A stretch of DNA of 29,251 bases from positions 1 to 29,251 of the forward strand of contig JBHIFB010000026.1 of NCBI GenBank assembly GCA_046760905.1. The letters are read 5' to 3'. The stretch's first letter is position 1. The number at the start of each line of letters is the position of its first letter. The DNA comes from JBHIFB01 sp046760905. GTDB taxonomy: Bacteria > Gemmatimonadota > CAZMKB01. The notes beneath the pieces were generated by a model. It made no database searches, was not told the DNA's origin, and saw only the letters and a program-made list of their open reading frames with translations. This document shows positions 15,552 to 24,772 of this stretch, piece by piece. The translations under genes and the position numbers were made by a program.

Positions 15552-17012
15552 TTACTGATCCCCTTTCGAATACAGGCTCACCAGTATGGTAACGACGAAT
15601 GAAATCAAGAAAGCAGGAACCAGCTCGTAGACGATATCAGAAAGAGCTGTAATGGATTTCCAGATTATCGTTATAGATGTACCTGCAACAAGACCCGCGA
15701 ATACTCCTGCCCTGCTGGTTCGCTCCCAGAATAGCGATATAATGATGGTCGGGCCCAGAGATGCACCTAGCCCGCCCCAGGCAAACAGCACAAGCCAAAA
15801 TATCCAATCGGCTGCAAAGTAGCCAAGAAGTATTGAAAAACAGACCAGAATGAATACAACGGTTCGGCTCATTAGAACAAGCTGACGTTGGTCGAGCTCG
15901 CTCCCCTTCTTCACGATCTTCTGGTAGACATCTCTCACCACGGCTGAGCTCGCCACGAGAAGCTGGCTGTCTGCCGTTGACATGATTGCAGCGAATATTG
16001 CGGCGAGTATCAGTCCGAATAAAAGCGGATGGAGGTGCTCCTGAGCCAGGAGAGGATACAGGTTTTCTCTATCAGCACCAGGAAGCATGGTCATCTCGGG
16101 GTAAATGGCGCGCCCAACAAGCCCGATCAGGATCGCCCCTGCTGCCATGAGCACATTCCAGAGCGTTCCAACAACCGCGGATACTTTCAGTTGTTTGGGA
16201 TCATTTATTGACATGTACCGCACGAGTATGTGAGGATTGCCCGGAGACCCAAGCCCTATGCCGAGAAATCCGATAACTGCACCCGCCGTCAACGAGAAAG
16301 GGTCAAGAAAAGATACATCTTGCTGCAATACTGCCGTGGCGACCGCATCCCAGCCCCCAATGTAATCGATGGCTATAACCGGCAAGAGCAAGAGGGCAAA
16401 GACCATGAAGACCGCCTGTATCATATCGGTGAGAGAGACGGCGAGAAAACCCCCCAGGACGGTGTATATGAGTACGATAATTGCTGTTAGAAGAATGCCC
16501 TCCGCCTCACTCATGCCGAAGCTGGCGCTGAATGCCTTTCCACCCCCCTTGAACTGAGCGGCTACATAGGCGGTCATGAAGACGAATATTATGATCACGG
16601 ATGTGATACGCAGTAATCCGGACTTGTCCTGGAATCGTGCCTCGAAGTAATCCGGTATGGTCAGGCTGTCCAATCGTTCGGTCTGTCTCCGGAGGGCCGG
16701 GGCGAGAAACAGGAAGAGGAACAATTCAACGGTAATATAACCTGCCACCGCCCAGACTGCTGAAAGGCCCTGTACATAGGTGATACCCGTCACCCCCAGG
16801 ATCAACCAGGCGCTGCGACCGGAAACGACTGCAGACAGCGCGACGACGTAGCGGTTCATCATGCGACCGCCAAGGAAGAACTCGCCGATTCCTCTGGAAG
16901 AGAATTTTCTGGAAAGAAAACCTACCAGGACGATGACAGCGAGATATCCAAGAAACGACACGAGGGTGTACTGATTGATCTCGCCCCCAAGGGTGTCGAT
17001 GCTACCATCCAT
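15552..17012 (-). CDS. sodium:solute symporter, SSS family (PutP-like)
   Basis: The 486-residue inner-membrane product has about thirteen hydrophobic helices and SSS-family landmarks: GEFFLGGRMMNRYVVALSAV, then SGRSAWLILGVTGITYVQGL (PutP SGMSGWL-like), GLGSPGNPHILVRYMSI, and STADSQLLVASSAVVRDVYQ, the segment bearing Na+-site Ser residues. Members import proline, other amino acids, sugars or carboxylates with Na+. The PutP-like motifs favour an amino acid such as proline, but the substrate is not fixed by sequence. No good Shine-Dalgarno precedes the ATG. The gene stands alone between the cytochrome promoter and a divergent cysteine desulfurase. Confidence 0.92.
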   Translation of the reverse strand: MDGSIDTLGGEINQYTLVSFLGYLAVIVLVGFLSRKFSSRGIGEFFLGGRMMNRYVVALSAVVSGRSAWLILGVTGITYVQGLSAVWAVAGYITVELFLFLFLAPALRRQTERLDSLTIPDYFEARFQDKSGLLRITSVIIIFVFMTAYVAAQFKGGGKAFSASFGMSEAEGILLTAIIVLIYTVLGGFLAVSLTDMIQAVFMVFALLLLPVIAIDYIGGWDAVATAVLQQDVSFLDPFSLTAGAVIGFLGIGLGSPGNPHILVRYMSINDPKQLKVSAVVGTLWNVLMAAGAILIGLVGRAIYPEMTMLPGADRENLYPLLAQEHLHPLLFGLILAAIFAAIMSTADSQLLVASSAVVRDVYQKIVKKGSELDQRQLVLMSRTVVFILVCFSILLGYFAADWIFWLVLFAWGGLGASLGPTIIISLFWERTSRAGVFAGLVAGTSITIIWKSITALSDIVYELVPAFLISFVVTILVSLYSKGDQ

Positions 17013-17177
17013 CAGACTCTATGCTTGCCCCCCCGCTTTGCCCTTTTCGCAGCCAACTTTTTGATAATCTGACCTATTACGTAATATAAGATCCACTTAT
17101 CTATCTTACAATTTTTCCTGATCCTGCCATATTTACTAGACAGAACGTTCATAGGAACCAAGCAAAGGTCTGGCCCC

Positions 17178-17206
17178 TTGTCTGCGAGATTCTTTATCAG
17201 TATTAT
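17178..17206 (+). promoter_or_regulatory. sigma-70-type promoter for the cysteine desulfurase
   Basis: TTGTCT (17178-17183), 17 bases, TATTAT (17201-17206). The leader to the ATG at 17315 would be about 100 bases and contains the inverted repeat GTGGC-T-GCCAC near 17262-17272, which could be an operator or small hairpin. The rest of the 17013-17314 spacer shows no gene. Confidence 0.45.
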
Positions 17207-17314
17207 AGAGTAGAAACGCTCCCTGAAAGGGTGACGAGGTTGGGAAATCGCATATTATATAGTGGCTGCCACGATTTTTGAAATAGCCGGGCAAATGTCT
17301 GATACCTTCATCGC

Positions 17315-18466
17315 ATGAAACCGATATATCTGGATTACAACGCAACGACGCCTATCGACCCCGAAGTTGTCCAGGCGATGCTTCCTTATCTTGAGGAGCA
17401 TTTCGGCAACCCTTCGAGCTCACATCCCTACGGGGCACAGGCAAAAAAGGCCGTGGAATCGGCCCGAAGTCAGGTGGCCGACCTCCTGGGCTGTGAACCG
17501 GAGGAGGTTGTCTTCACGAGCGGTGGGACCGAATCGAATAATTACGCGATCAAAGGGATCGCCTTTGCCAATCGAAGCGGAGGTGATCACATCATCACAT
17601 CATCTGTTGAACATCCGGCGGTTGGCGAGGTTTGTCGATTCCTTGAGTCGGAAGGATTCCGAGTGACCTACCTGCCGGTCGATGAATACGGGCTCGTATA
17701 CCCGGAAGAAGTCGAGAGAGCGATTACTACTAGGACCATATTGATCACTATAATGCATGCTAATAACGAGGTCGGCACTATCGAGCCCGTATCCGAGATA
17801 GCCGAAATTGCCAGGCGACATGGAATCGCTGTGCACACCGACGCTGCCCAGTCTGCAGGGAAGATCCCCACCAGAGTTGATGGACTGGGCGTTGATCTCC
17901 TTTCGATCGCCGGTCACAAGCTGTATGCACCTAAGGGAATCGGCGCTCTCTACATAGCTCATGGAATACGACTCCAGAAATTTATCCACGGGGCGGGTCA
18001 CGAACGAAACCTGCGGGCCGGGACAGAGAATGTTCTCGAGATAGTGGGACTGGGCAAGGCATGCGAGATTGCGAAGCGCGATCTTGAAAAAAACATTGCC
18101 CACATGAAATCGATGAGGAACCGTTTGCAGAAAGGGCTTACGAATAAACTGGATTGCATACGGATCAACGGCCACCCGGAAAAACGGTTGCCAAACACGC
18201 TGAGCGTGAGTTTTCGCGGTATCGAGGCAGACTCGATTCTGTCTGAGATGGATGAGGTTGCAGCCTCTCCAGGTGCCGCCTGTCACTCGGACTCGGCCAA
18301 CGTCTCTTCGGTATTGACGGCGATGAATGTCCCGGTTGAATACGCAATTGGGACGATCCGGTTCTCAACGGGTAGAATGACCACTGTAGAGGAAATAGAC
18401 AGAGCAGTCGATATCATCATTAAAGCCGTTGGCAGAATGAGGCAGAATAGGGCTAGGGACTGTTAG
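17315..18466 (+). CDS. cysteine desulfurase, NifS/IscS family
   Basis: A PLP enzyme that takes sulfur (or selenium from selenocysteine) off cysteine as an enzyme-bound persulfide for Fe-S clusters, tRNA thiolation or similar uses. The 383-residue product has the whole fold: YLDYNATTP at the start, FTSGGTESNN, HANNEVGTIEP, HTDAAQSAGKIP, PLP Lys202 in SIAGHKLYAPKG, and RAGTEN. The catalytic Cys323 lies in SPGAACHSDSANVSSVL, the NifS-like loop rather than the IscS SGSACTS type. Spacing to the next landmark TIRFSTGRMTT is normal. No iscU, iscR or sufB lies beside it, so its acceptor is unknown. The 3' end overlaps the convergent GspE-like gene by 14 bases. Confidence 0.95.
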   Translation: MKPIYLDYNATTPIDPEVVQAMLPYLEEHFGNPSSSHPYGAQAKKAVESARSQVADLLGCEPEEVVFTSGGTESNNYAIKGIAFANRSGGDHIITSSVEHPAVGEVCRFLESEGFRVTYLPVDEYGLVYPEEVERAITTRTILITIMHANNEVGTIEPVSEIAEIARRHGIAVHTDAAQSAGKIPTRVDGLGVDLLSIAGHKLYAPKGIGALYIAHGIRLQKFIHGAGHERNLRAGTENVLEIVGLGKACEIAKRDLEKNIAHMKSMRNRLQKGLTNKLDCIRINGHPEKRLPNTLSVSFRGIEADSILSEMDEVAASPGAACHSDSANVSSVLTAMNVPVEYAIGTIRFSTGRMTTVEEIDRAVDIIIKAVGRMRQNRARDC

Positions 18467-19916
18467 TGATGCTATCGAAGGCATCCGTACCGGTTCCTCC
18501 AGAATAGTTCTCCAGGGCCGTCCTCATCTCATCGTTTAATTTCACGACCTGGAACACTGGAGTTGGAGAATGGGAGGATCTTAGCATCCGCTGTGACGCT
18601 ATCCCCAGGAGATTTTTCGAAAGCATTCTCGTATCCTCGGTTATGGAATACAGCCTGGACCAGGCATCCGAAAAGTCACTGGCCACAATCGTGCTGATGA
18701 CCAGCGTTGAACTGGCAGGCCCGTATAGAAGAGACAATAAGGTCTGTTTGTCATTACATTCTCCTACAGCAACGACATCAGGCGAATGCTTCATCACGCT
18801 GCTCAGCCAGATGTTGAGATCCTTCACCTCTGCTCTTCGCGTGTGTACCTGATTCGTATACTCGAGTATATCCAGAGGTGACTCTTCCAGGAGGTAGATT
18901 GTTTTCCCACTTTCAGCAAGGTGCTTCAACATCGCATACATCGTGACCGTTTTACCGTTGCCCGGCGGTGATGCAACCAGTATCAATCCACGACCATGAC
19001 TGAGCAATTCACTGTATTGCTGTTTCTCCCCTTCTGACACTCCCAACCCTGAAAGACCATCCGTGTAAAGATTCCTTCGAACCAGCCTCATGGCCATGCT
19101 CTCTCCGAGAATTGTACTTAATAAGCTGACTCTTGATGAGAATTCTTCACTGCCCAACCGCAGACGACAGATCTGCTCTGATTCCTGGTGCGAGCCCTCA
19201 TCGGTCGTGTTTATCTCAAGAAACATTCGGGCGGCGGCAAGAATGTCACCGGTAATATTTAGGGAATCAACATTGACCGGTTTTATTTTCCCCGCCCATC
19301 CCACTCTGACCGAGACTTTCTCTTTCACCCTCTCAAGATGAAGCTCGCTGCATCTCTCCTCACCGGTTTTGGTCAGCAATCGCTTCAGGAATCGTCCGGC
19401 TTCCAGGTAGCCATTCCCGTTGTTTACACCATCCATTCCTTCAGACCCCGGGAAATGCAGGGCTGTACACATCACCATTTGCTTCCGTGAACATATGCTG
19501 ACTTCAACTGAAAGACCGGTCTTCGATTCGATCTCCTCAATGACATCGGTGTCCAGGGGGTCAACCATGGCACAGTGGAGTGATCCTCCCTCCACGAAAA
19601 GTGGCATGACTTCATTCTCCCTTATGAAGTCTTCATCGAGCAAGGATAGCACTTCATCGGCTATGAATAGTCTCTCTAAGGGCATATTCTGTATCCCCAG
19701 TTGCTCAGCAATGTAATGGATCAGCTTTTCCTCGCTTATCAGACCCAGCGAGATGAGCACTTCTCCAAGCCGCATCTTTGTTTCTTTCTGCTTCCTGAGA
19801 GCCTGCTGCAGATCCTCGACTGTTATAACACCTTCGGCAAGGAGGATCTCCCCCAGTTTCTCACGTTTCTCCCATTCCAAATCAGGATACTCCCTTTTCA
19901 AAAGACCCAGATTCAT
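18453..19916 (-). CDS. GspE/PilB-like protein with tandem c-di-GMP-binding MshEN motif and degenerate ATPase domain
   Basis: From the ATG at 19916 the product has 487 residues. Residues 20-43 and 49-72 are two 24-residue copies of the MshEN pattern RLGxxLLxxGLLxxxxLxxxLxxQ with a five-residue spacer, the arrangement that binds c-di-GMP in MshE. The second half is a secretion/pilus ATPase: Walker A SPPGNGKT (Lys about 322), RVSLLSTILGESMAMRLV, and Walker B-like VVAVGE. However, the His box STLHTNDA reads STIVASDF without His, and the zinc-binding Cys cluster and C-terminal domain are absent, so the motor activity may be weak or lost. It overlaps the histidine kinase end by 35 bases; a TTG at 19880, after AAGGGAG, is an alternative start. 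Last gene of the signalling operon. Confidence 0.85.
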   Translation of the reverse strand: MNLGLLKREYPDLEWEKREKLGEILLAEGVITVEDLQQALRKQKETKMRLGEVLISLGLISEEKLIHYIAEQLGIQNMPLERLFIADEVLSLLDEDFIRENEVMPLFVEGGSLHCAMVDPLDTDVIEEIESKTGLSVEVSICSRKQMVMCTALHFPGSEGMDGVNNGNGYLEAGRFLKRLLTKTGEERCSELHLERVKEKVSVRVGWAGKIKPVNVDSLNITGDILAAARMFLEINTTDEGSHQESEQICRLRLGSEEFSSRVSLLSTILGESMAMRLVRRNLYTDGLSGLGVSEGEKQQYSELLSHGRGLILVASPPGNGKTVTMYAMLKHLAESGKTIYLLEESPLDILEYTNQVHTRRAEVKDLNIWLSSVMKHSPDVVAVGECNDKQTLLSLLYGPASSTLVISTIVASDFSDAWSRLYSITEDTRMLSKNLLGIASQRMLRSSHSPTPVFQVVKLNDEMRTALENYSGGTGTDAFDSITNSP

Positions 19917-22614
19917 CCTGGACTGCGATGTTCTCATCCTCATGCGCCGGCAGAAGGCACCTGAAGACGCTGCCATCTCCGATCTTGCTCTCGGCCCACA
20001 GTATTCCGTTATGGGCAACCGTGAGATGCCTTGTTATAGATAGTCCGAGACCAACTCCGCTCACTGCTCTTGTTATGGATGAATCCTCCTGCGTGAACTT
20101 CTCGAATATCATATCGAGCCTCTCCCTGGCTATACCAGCTCCCCAATCTCTCACCGAAATCTCAACGAAAGGGAACTCGGAACCGGGAAACGGATTATTC
20201 GCCCGACTCCCGTTTCCGTTGTGATATACCGAGGAGGCACTCCAGCCCGGAGGTAATTTCCTGTTGACAGGAAGTCGTTCTGATAACTGTGGAGCCAGAC
20301 GGGCGCTTATCTGTATCTTACCTCCCCTTTCGGAGAATTTGATGGCGTTTGAAAGAAGGTGAACGAGTATCTGCTGAAGCTTCTCAGGATCAGCGTATAA
20401 CTTTGGTAGAGACCTTGAGATCTTTTTCATTACAACGATGTCTCTCTCCTTCGCGAGTTCACTGATCTTTGATAGGGCTCCTTCAAAAGAAACTCTGACC
20501 TCGAGGCTTTTCTTGTTGATCACCGAAGGGCCCGACTCGAGTCTTGAAAGCTCAAGTACATCATTGATCATATCAATAAGCCTCGTTATGTCCTTTTTGG
20601 CCAGCTTCAGGAAATGATTCTGACGAGGATCAAGCTCCCCCACCTTCCCGGACAGAAGAATATCTATTGAGTTCTTCAAAGAGGTCATGGGGGTTCTCAA
20701 CTCATGCGATATTACGGAACTGAAGTCCATCTTCATCCTGGAGATTTCCTCCATGCGCGTATGGTATTCTTGTATGGAAAAGAGTCGAGACAGCCCAAGT
20801 GATATGTGAGAAGTTACATTTCTGAGAAATCTTTTTTCTTCCTGATTAAAGGAATCTCTTCCACTGTCACTTATATGAAGGGCGCCGAACACCCCGTTTT
20901 CACCAACGAGAGGCAGACAGCATGTCGCTTTTAATCGTTTTTGACTCTTTCCAATCATAGCCTTCCCATATACATGCTCCTCGAGTGGGCGCTCCAGCAT
21001 TTCCTTTGCCATAATTTTCGTCTTTTTGAACTCACCAACTATTTCATCAACTATGGCATCTGTACCGTGGGTGTATGATCGTCCTACCCTGTTGACAATC
21101 AGAAGGTTTTTCCGGCTTCCGATCAGAAAAAGTGAGAGGGAAGTGAACGAGATAAGCCCCTTTAAAGGAATCGATATCGACTTTATGATGCTTTCAGATC
21201 CAAGCTTCTCACTCATTCCCTCGAGAATCCTCTGAGAAGTTTCGAGCTCCATTGCTTTGAAATCAAGGAGGAGATTCTTTTCGTTCAACTCCTCATTCGT
21301 TCGACTCAATTCTTCAAAAAGCTGGGCATTATTGATGGCACTTGCAACCTGGGAACAGAAAAGTGACAATCTAATAATATCCTCTTTGTCGAAAGCATCT
21401 ATCGCCGGGCTCTCGACATCCAGCACTCCAATGAGTCTGTTCCCGGATACGAGGGGAATGACTATCTTGCTCTTCGCTCCATCATGGGCTTGACTGGAGG
21501 CCGGATATTTACTCAAATCCGGGACAAGCAGGATCTTCCTTTCGGCGGCGGCCCGCCCCGTTATGCCTTCTCCCATCTTTATCATTCTTCTCCTTGCATC
21601 TTTCGCCGGATACCCTTTATGAGCTTTGGCATAGAGTGACTTCTTTCTCTCATCATGGAGGAAGATAGTGCATATTGGATAGTTGAATACTCTGAATAGA
21701 GCTTCGAGTGCATGAGCCAGAATCAGATCGACGTTCATCGTGGCGGAGACAGCTTTCCCTACTTCCCACTGTACCTTTATTTCGTCTATCTTCTTCCTGA
21801 GTTCTAGCTCCAGGTTTTTCGTTTGAGTGACATCCCTGGCTATTCCCTTCAGCTGATGCACCTCCCCGCCATCTCCGGTGACAGGGTAGATCCGGAAGTT
21901 CAGTATTATAGGTTTATCCGGTGTGACATACACTCTGCAGAGCGTCTCGGTGGATCTCCGCCTTCGGATCACCTCGTTCATCGCCTTTCGCAACGGAACT
22001 CTATCGGGAGTGTAGATGATATCATCAATCCGGCGTCCGAGTATCCTCTCAACGGGTGCACCGAGCAGGGTGAGTGAGGCGGAATTGGCGAACATCACCT
22101 TCCCCTCCAGATTGACCCTGAAAACCAGATCCTCCATTTCCTCAATGAGATCACGGTAGTTTCTCTCGGATGCTTCGAGTGAACGAAGAGCGAGTCCTTC
22201 GAACTCATCGGAGAGAAAAATCCTGTTCTGGTCAACCTCTGATTCCAGGAGATCGCACATCGCAGCTATATCTTTTCTCCTGTCTTTGAACAGCTCTATC
22301 ACCCGCCTCATTAAAATTCTTTTCAACCGGATCTGTGCATGTGTGAGTATGGAATGAGGAATTCCTACCTGAAAAAACAGGTTAGCCATCCTTCTTAAAG
22401 ATTCCTCGCTTTTTCTCCTGTCCTTATTTTCTATTCGTTTTAGAAAAGAATCGAGAAAAACCTCCATTTCCTCGAATAAGAGTTCCTTGGTTCTCGATCC
22501 TTTTTTAGAATTAAGCCGCGGTAACGTGGTAAGGGATTCCTGCCATTTTTTGAGGATGTCGTTGCGAATCGTGCAAAGCGCGGTTGAAAGCTCCACCCTC
22601 TTGGATTGCCTCAT
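19882..22614 (-). CDS. cytoplasmic sensor histidine kinase: helical N-domain, PAS, two GAF, HisKA, HATPase
   Basis: The 910-residue product has no signal peptide or membrane helix. Residues 1-145 form a charged helical domain reminiscent of RsbR-type sensor domains. PAS covers about 150-270, GAF about 285-430 (GEGITGRAAAERK), a second GAF about 465-610, HisKA about 625-695 with phospho-acceptor His637 in VISHELRTPM, and HATPase_c about 735-890 with Asn756 (LLSNAIKF), DWGAGI and GVGLGLSI. It should sense a soluble internal signal and autophosphorylate. The receiver gene ends 20 bases upstream and is the likely phosphate acceptor. GGAG precedes the ATG. The downstream GspE-like gene overlaps its 3' end. 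Confidence 0.95.
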   Translation of the reverse strand: MRQSKRVELSTALCTIRNDILKKWQESLTTLPRLNSKKGSRTKELLFEEMEVFLDSFLKRIENKDRRKSEESLRRMANLFFQVGIPHSILTHAQIRLKRILMRRVIELFKDRRKDIAAMCDLLESEVDQNRIFLSDEFEGLALRSLEASERNYRDLIEEMEDLVFRVNLEGKVMFANSASLTLLGAPVERILGRRIDDIIYTPDRVPLRKAMNEVIRRRRSTETLCRVYVTPDKPIILNFRIYPVTGDGGEVHQLKGIARDVTQTKNLELELRKKIDEIKVQWEVGKAVSATMNVDLILAHALEALFRVFNYPICTIFLHDERKKSLYAKAHKGYPAKDARRRMIKMGEGITGRAAAERKILLVPDLSKYPASSQAHDGAKSKIVIPLVSGNRLIGVLDVESPAIDAFDKEDIIRLSLFCSQVASAINNAQLFEELSRTNEELNEKNLLLDFKAMELETSQRILEGMSEKLGSESIIKSISIPLKGLISFTSLSLFLIGSRKNLLIVNRVGRSYTHGTDAIVDEIVGEFKKTKIMAKEMLERPLEEHVYGKAMIGKSQKRLKATCCLPLVGENGVFGALHISDSGRDSFNQEEKRFLRNVTSHISLGLSRLFSIQEYHTRMEEISRMKMDFSSVISHELRTPMTSLKNSIDILLSGKVGELDPRQNHFLKLAKKDITRLIDMINDVLELSRLESGPSVINKKSLEVRVSFEGALSKISELAKERDIVVMKKISRSLPKLYADPEKLQQILVHLLSNAIKFSERGGKIQISARLAPQLSERLPVNRKLPPGWSASSVYHNGNGSRANNPFPGSEFPFVEISVRDWGAGIARERLDMIFEKFTQEDSSITRAVSGVGLGLSITRHLTVAHNGILWAESKIGDGSVFRCLLPAHEDENIAVQDESGSFEKGVS

Positions 22615-22634
22615 CGCAGGGCTCCAGGTAAGGA

Positions 22635-23030
22635 CTATTTGCTGTTCTCGAGAAGGTTGGCCACCCTTTTTTCGAGATCGTCAAGTTCGAAAGGCTTGTA
22701 CATGAAGGCATCTGCCATGCTCCAGGACCGAAACAATCTCTCCTTGTTTGAATCAGAGAATTTCGCACCGGTGAGTATCAAGACCGGCAACTCTTTTTCG
22801 AATGTTCCTCTCCTTGATTCTTCTTTTATGATCCTTGACACCTCGTATCCGTTTATCTTGGGGAGGAGGACATCGAGGATCATCAGATCCGGCTCCTCGG
22901 CGATGGCGGCCCCCAGTGCCTCATATCCGTTTATCGCAGTGATGACGTTATACCCTTTCTGTTCGAGAATAAACTGTATGGTAGTGATGGTATCCGGCTC
23001 ATCATCAACCACGAGTATTTTTTTCTTCAT
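22635..23030 (-). CDS. CheY-like single-domain response regulator
   Basis: The 131 residues are one receiver domain: acidic pair Asp9-Asp10 in VVDDEP, phosphorylation site Asp53 in LMILDVLLP, Thr87 in ILTGA, and Lys112 in MYKPF. There is no output domain, so signalling is by protein contact or phosphorelay. An insertion-like stretch (ESRRGTFEKELP) sits before the fourth strand. AAGGTGG precedes the ATG. It lies 18 bases after the small Cys protein and 20 bases before the histidine kinase, its obvious partner. The output could be the GspE-like MshEN protein at the end of the operon (inference). Confidence 0.95.
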   Translation of the reverse strand: MKKKILVVDDEPDTITTIQFILEQKGYNVITAINGYEALGAAIAEEPDLMILDVLLPKINGYEVSRIIKEESRRGTFEKELPVLILTGAKFSDSNKERLFRSWSMADAFMYKPFELDDLEKRVANLLENSK

Positions 23031-23048
23031 TGAAGACCACCTTAAAGG

Positions 23049-23309
23049 TTATCTGCCGAAATCGCTCACTCCTATTATAAAAAGAGCCGTTTTCTTCCTC
23101 AGTTTGGAGATCATCTGACAGTTGTGGCAATCTACTTTCCCCTCCTCATACATCCAGCACCCCAGCAGCTTGCTGACCTTCTCAAGAAGATCCTGAGCTC
23201 TGATCTTTCTGATTCGAGGGTCTTTTATCCGGTTTATCTGAAGAGTCAGGTCCTTTATGACCACCTCCTCCTTGCCGAAAATCTCACAGTGTATCTTTGA
23301 ATTCCTCAC
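23049..23309 (-). CDS. small Cys-containing protein at the head of the signalling operon, unknown function
   Basis: I do not recognise this protein. The GTG at 23309, nine bases after GAGAGG, gives 86 residues; an in-frame TTG at 23351 would add 14 but lacks a Shine-Dalgarno. The middle is charged and helical (KDPRIRKIRAQDLLEKVSKL). The C-terminal part holds LGCWMYEEGKVDCHNCQM, a C-x11-CHNC cluster that could bind a metal or act as a thiol sensor. There is no signal peptide. It ends 18 bases before the response regulator, so it may be an accessory sensor of the two-component system. A sigma-54-like promoter lies some 70 bases upstream of the GTG. Confidence 0.6.
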   Translation of the reverse strand: MRNSKIHCEIFGKEEVVIKDLTLQINRIKDPRIRKIRAQDLLEKVSKLLGCWMYEEGKVDCHNCQMISKLRKKTALFIIGVSDFGR

Positions 23310-23381
23310 GTGTGCCTGCCTCTCTTTCGATAAGACATCTCTGTGGAGCAACAGTGAGAGTGACTTGACGTCCGCATAAAA

Positions 23382-23399
23382 CTACAATATCTGTGCCAG
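23382..23399 (-). promoter_or_regulatory. possible sigma-54 promoter for the signalling operon
   Basis: Minus strand CTGGCACAGATATTGTAG has TGGCAC and TTG at the right -24/-12 spacing, but the -12 element reads GT instead of GC. Transcription would start near 23373. The -12 mismatch keeps this tentative. Nothing else was seen in the spacer back to 23543. Confidence 0.35.
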
Positions 23400-23543
23400 T
23401 TACTTGGAAACAGGGCTTGGGAGGAATCGAGAACGTAACTCTTTTAATGGTATAAGAATAGGCTCCGTGGAAAATTCATCCCATAGGAAACAGGGCAGAC
23501 AAAGAGGGAAAATATTTCATCGGTGAAGGGAAGAGATTATACG

Positions 23544-24536
23544 TCAGGGACTGTCTATTCTCTGGATAGAATCCAGCAAAACGGCCTGGAACAGCTTTGG
23601 CTGCTCACTGATGAGTTCGACGTTTTCGGGCAGCACTATCTTCGGTGAATAATATGTCTCTCCCGACGGCGGAGTGTTTATCTCCAACACCGCCTTTATC
23701 TCCTTCGGAGTCAGGCTTGCGATCCTGCTCTCCCTGCCAGTTACGAGGATATTTATGGTTTCAGGGTTTGCGCGGTAGTCCTTCCTCAACATTCCTGTGA
23801 TCTCAACAGGTATGTCCTCCAGCTTCCTTTCTATTATGCGTTCGATCTCACCCCTTATCTTCACCGTCTCCTGATATGTCGTCAGGGTCTGAAACTTGCT
23901 CAAGTCAATCCTTGCTATAACCTCGAAGTTACCGGCTGTTGATGGAAGCTCTATAAGTTCGGTTGGGACGGATTTCAAACCTTTGATTTCTTTCCTTGCA
24001 CCTCTAACGTTGATTTCTGTGGGATCAGCAGTAATCTTTCCTTTCTGAATGAAGCCTTCCTCCGCCATCTCGAACACGGGAAGAACCGGTATCGTTTTCT
24101 CGACAAGCCAGTCAAGCTCCACCTCAATCGCTTCTGGCTCGAGAACGGCGAGAGGCCTCAGTGAGATACCCTCGGGTATGATCACATCGCCAGGAGAGGG
24201 ACGGATCTTGACTTTCTTCGGCTTCTTCTCATCAATCGCAAACTCAAACCGAGGCTTGTTCCATAGCAGCTTTAGAAATTCCTTCCCCTGTCCCTCGAAA
24301 AGAATCCTCGCCCTACCGTAATCTTGAGTGAAATCCACCAGGCTTGTATCCTCGATTACGATAGAGATCGGAACCGAGTATTCCTCCTGCTGGATCCTGT
24401 TTGTGGCAGCATTAAACCAAAGGAAAACCGCGAGAGCTAGGGCTGCGATCTTGAGAAGGATGTTTTTTGAGAACCACTCTTTGAGCTGCCTAAGAATGAG
24501 ATGTGGAATGCCGGGACTTGACTTGAGTTTTACCAT
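23544..24536 (-). CDS. YbbR-domain membrane-anchored protein
   Basis: The N-terminus carries one membrane helix with the family's usual wording, FSKNILLKIAALALAVFLWF (about residues 22-41). Repeated YbbR beta domains of about 80-90 residues follow outside the membrane (for example IPVLPVFEMAEEGFIQKGKI and VEITGMLRKDYRANPETINI). YbbR/CdaR proteins commonly sit beside the c-di-AMP cyclase CdaA and affect its activity; no cdaA is seen here. The ATG at 24536 was chosen; GTG (24539) and TTG (24545) lie just upstream, and none has a clear Shine-Dalgarno. A sigma-70 promoter lies about 80-105 bases upstream, so the gene is probably transcribed alone. Confidence 0.85.
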   Translation of the reverse strand: MVKLKSSPGIPHLILRQLKEWFSKNILLKIAALALAVFLWFNAATNRIQQEEYSVPISIVIEDTSLVDFTQDYGRARILFEGQGKEFLKLLWNKPRFEFAIDEKKPKKVKIRPSPGDVIIPEGISLRPLAVLEPEAIEVELDWLVEKTIPVLPVFEMAEEGFIQKGKITADPTEINVRGARKEIKGLKSVPTELIELPSTAGNFEVIARIDLSKFQTLTTYQETVKIRGEIERIIERKLEDIPVEITGMLRKDYRANPETINILVTGRESRIASLTPKEIKAVLEINTPPSGETYYSPKIVLPENVELISEQPKLFQAVLLDSIQRIDSP

Positions 24537-24613
24537 CACCTGCAATAATGTCCGCTTTTCATTACTCGCTCGATACCAGTCTTTGGAAACGCTATTCTAT
24601 CCTCTATTCGATT

Positions 24614-24642
24614 AAAATATTTCCGGAGTGAAACGTTGTCAA
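24614..24642 (-). promoter_or_regulatory. sigma-70 promoter for the YbbR gene
   Basis: Minus strand TTGACA (24642-24637), 17 bases, TATTTT (24619-24614). The -35 is perfect and the -10 matches four of six bases. Transcription would start near 24607, about 70 bases before the ATG. Confidence 0.6.
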
Positions 24643-24772
24643 GAAAACAGCCGGAAGGGACGAGGTAGAGACTTTGGTCTAGAGACCGTAAAGGCAAGGC
24701 GTATGGCCTGTGGATGGAAACCGTTTTGCCTGTTCGATCTTCGATCCGAGACAATCAGCTACTCGCCGGTGT

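Noticed and set aside
17136..17345. Minus-strand frame of 69 codons upstream of the symporter
   Set aside because: It overlaps the cysteine desulfurase promoter and start, lacks a Shine-Dalgarno and resembles no family.
24536..24754. Minus-strand frame of 72 codons ending at the YbbR start (TGATG overlap)
   Set aside because: The overlap looks like coupling, but a good sigma-70 promoter for YbbR lies inside it and the product has no motif, so it is probably chance.
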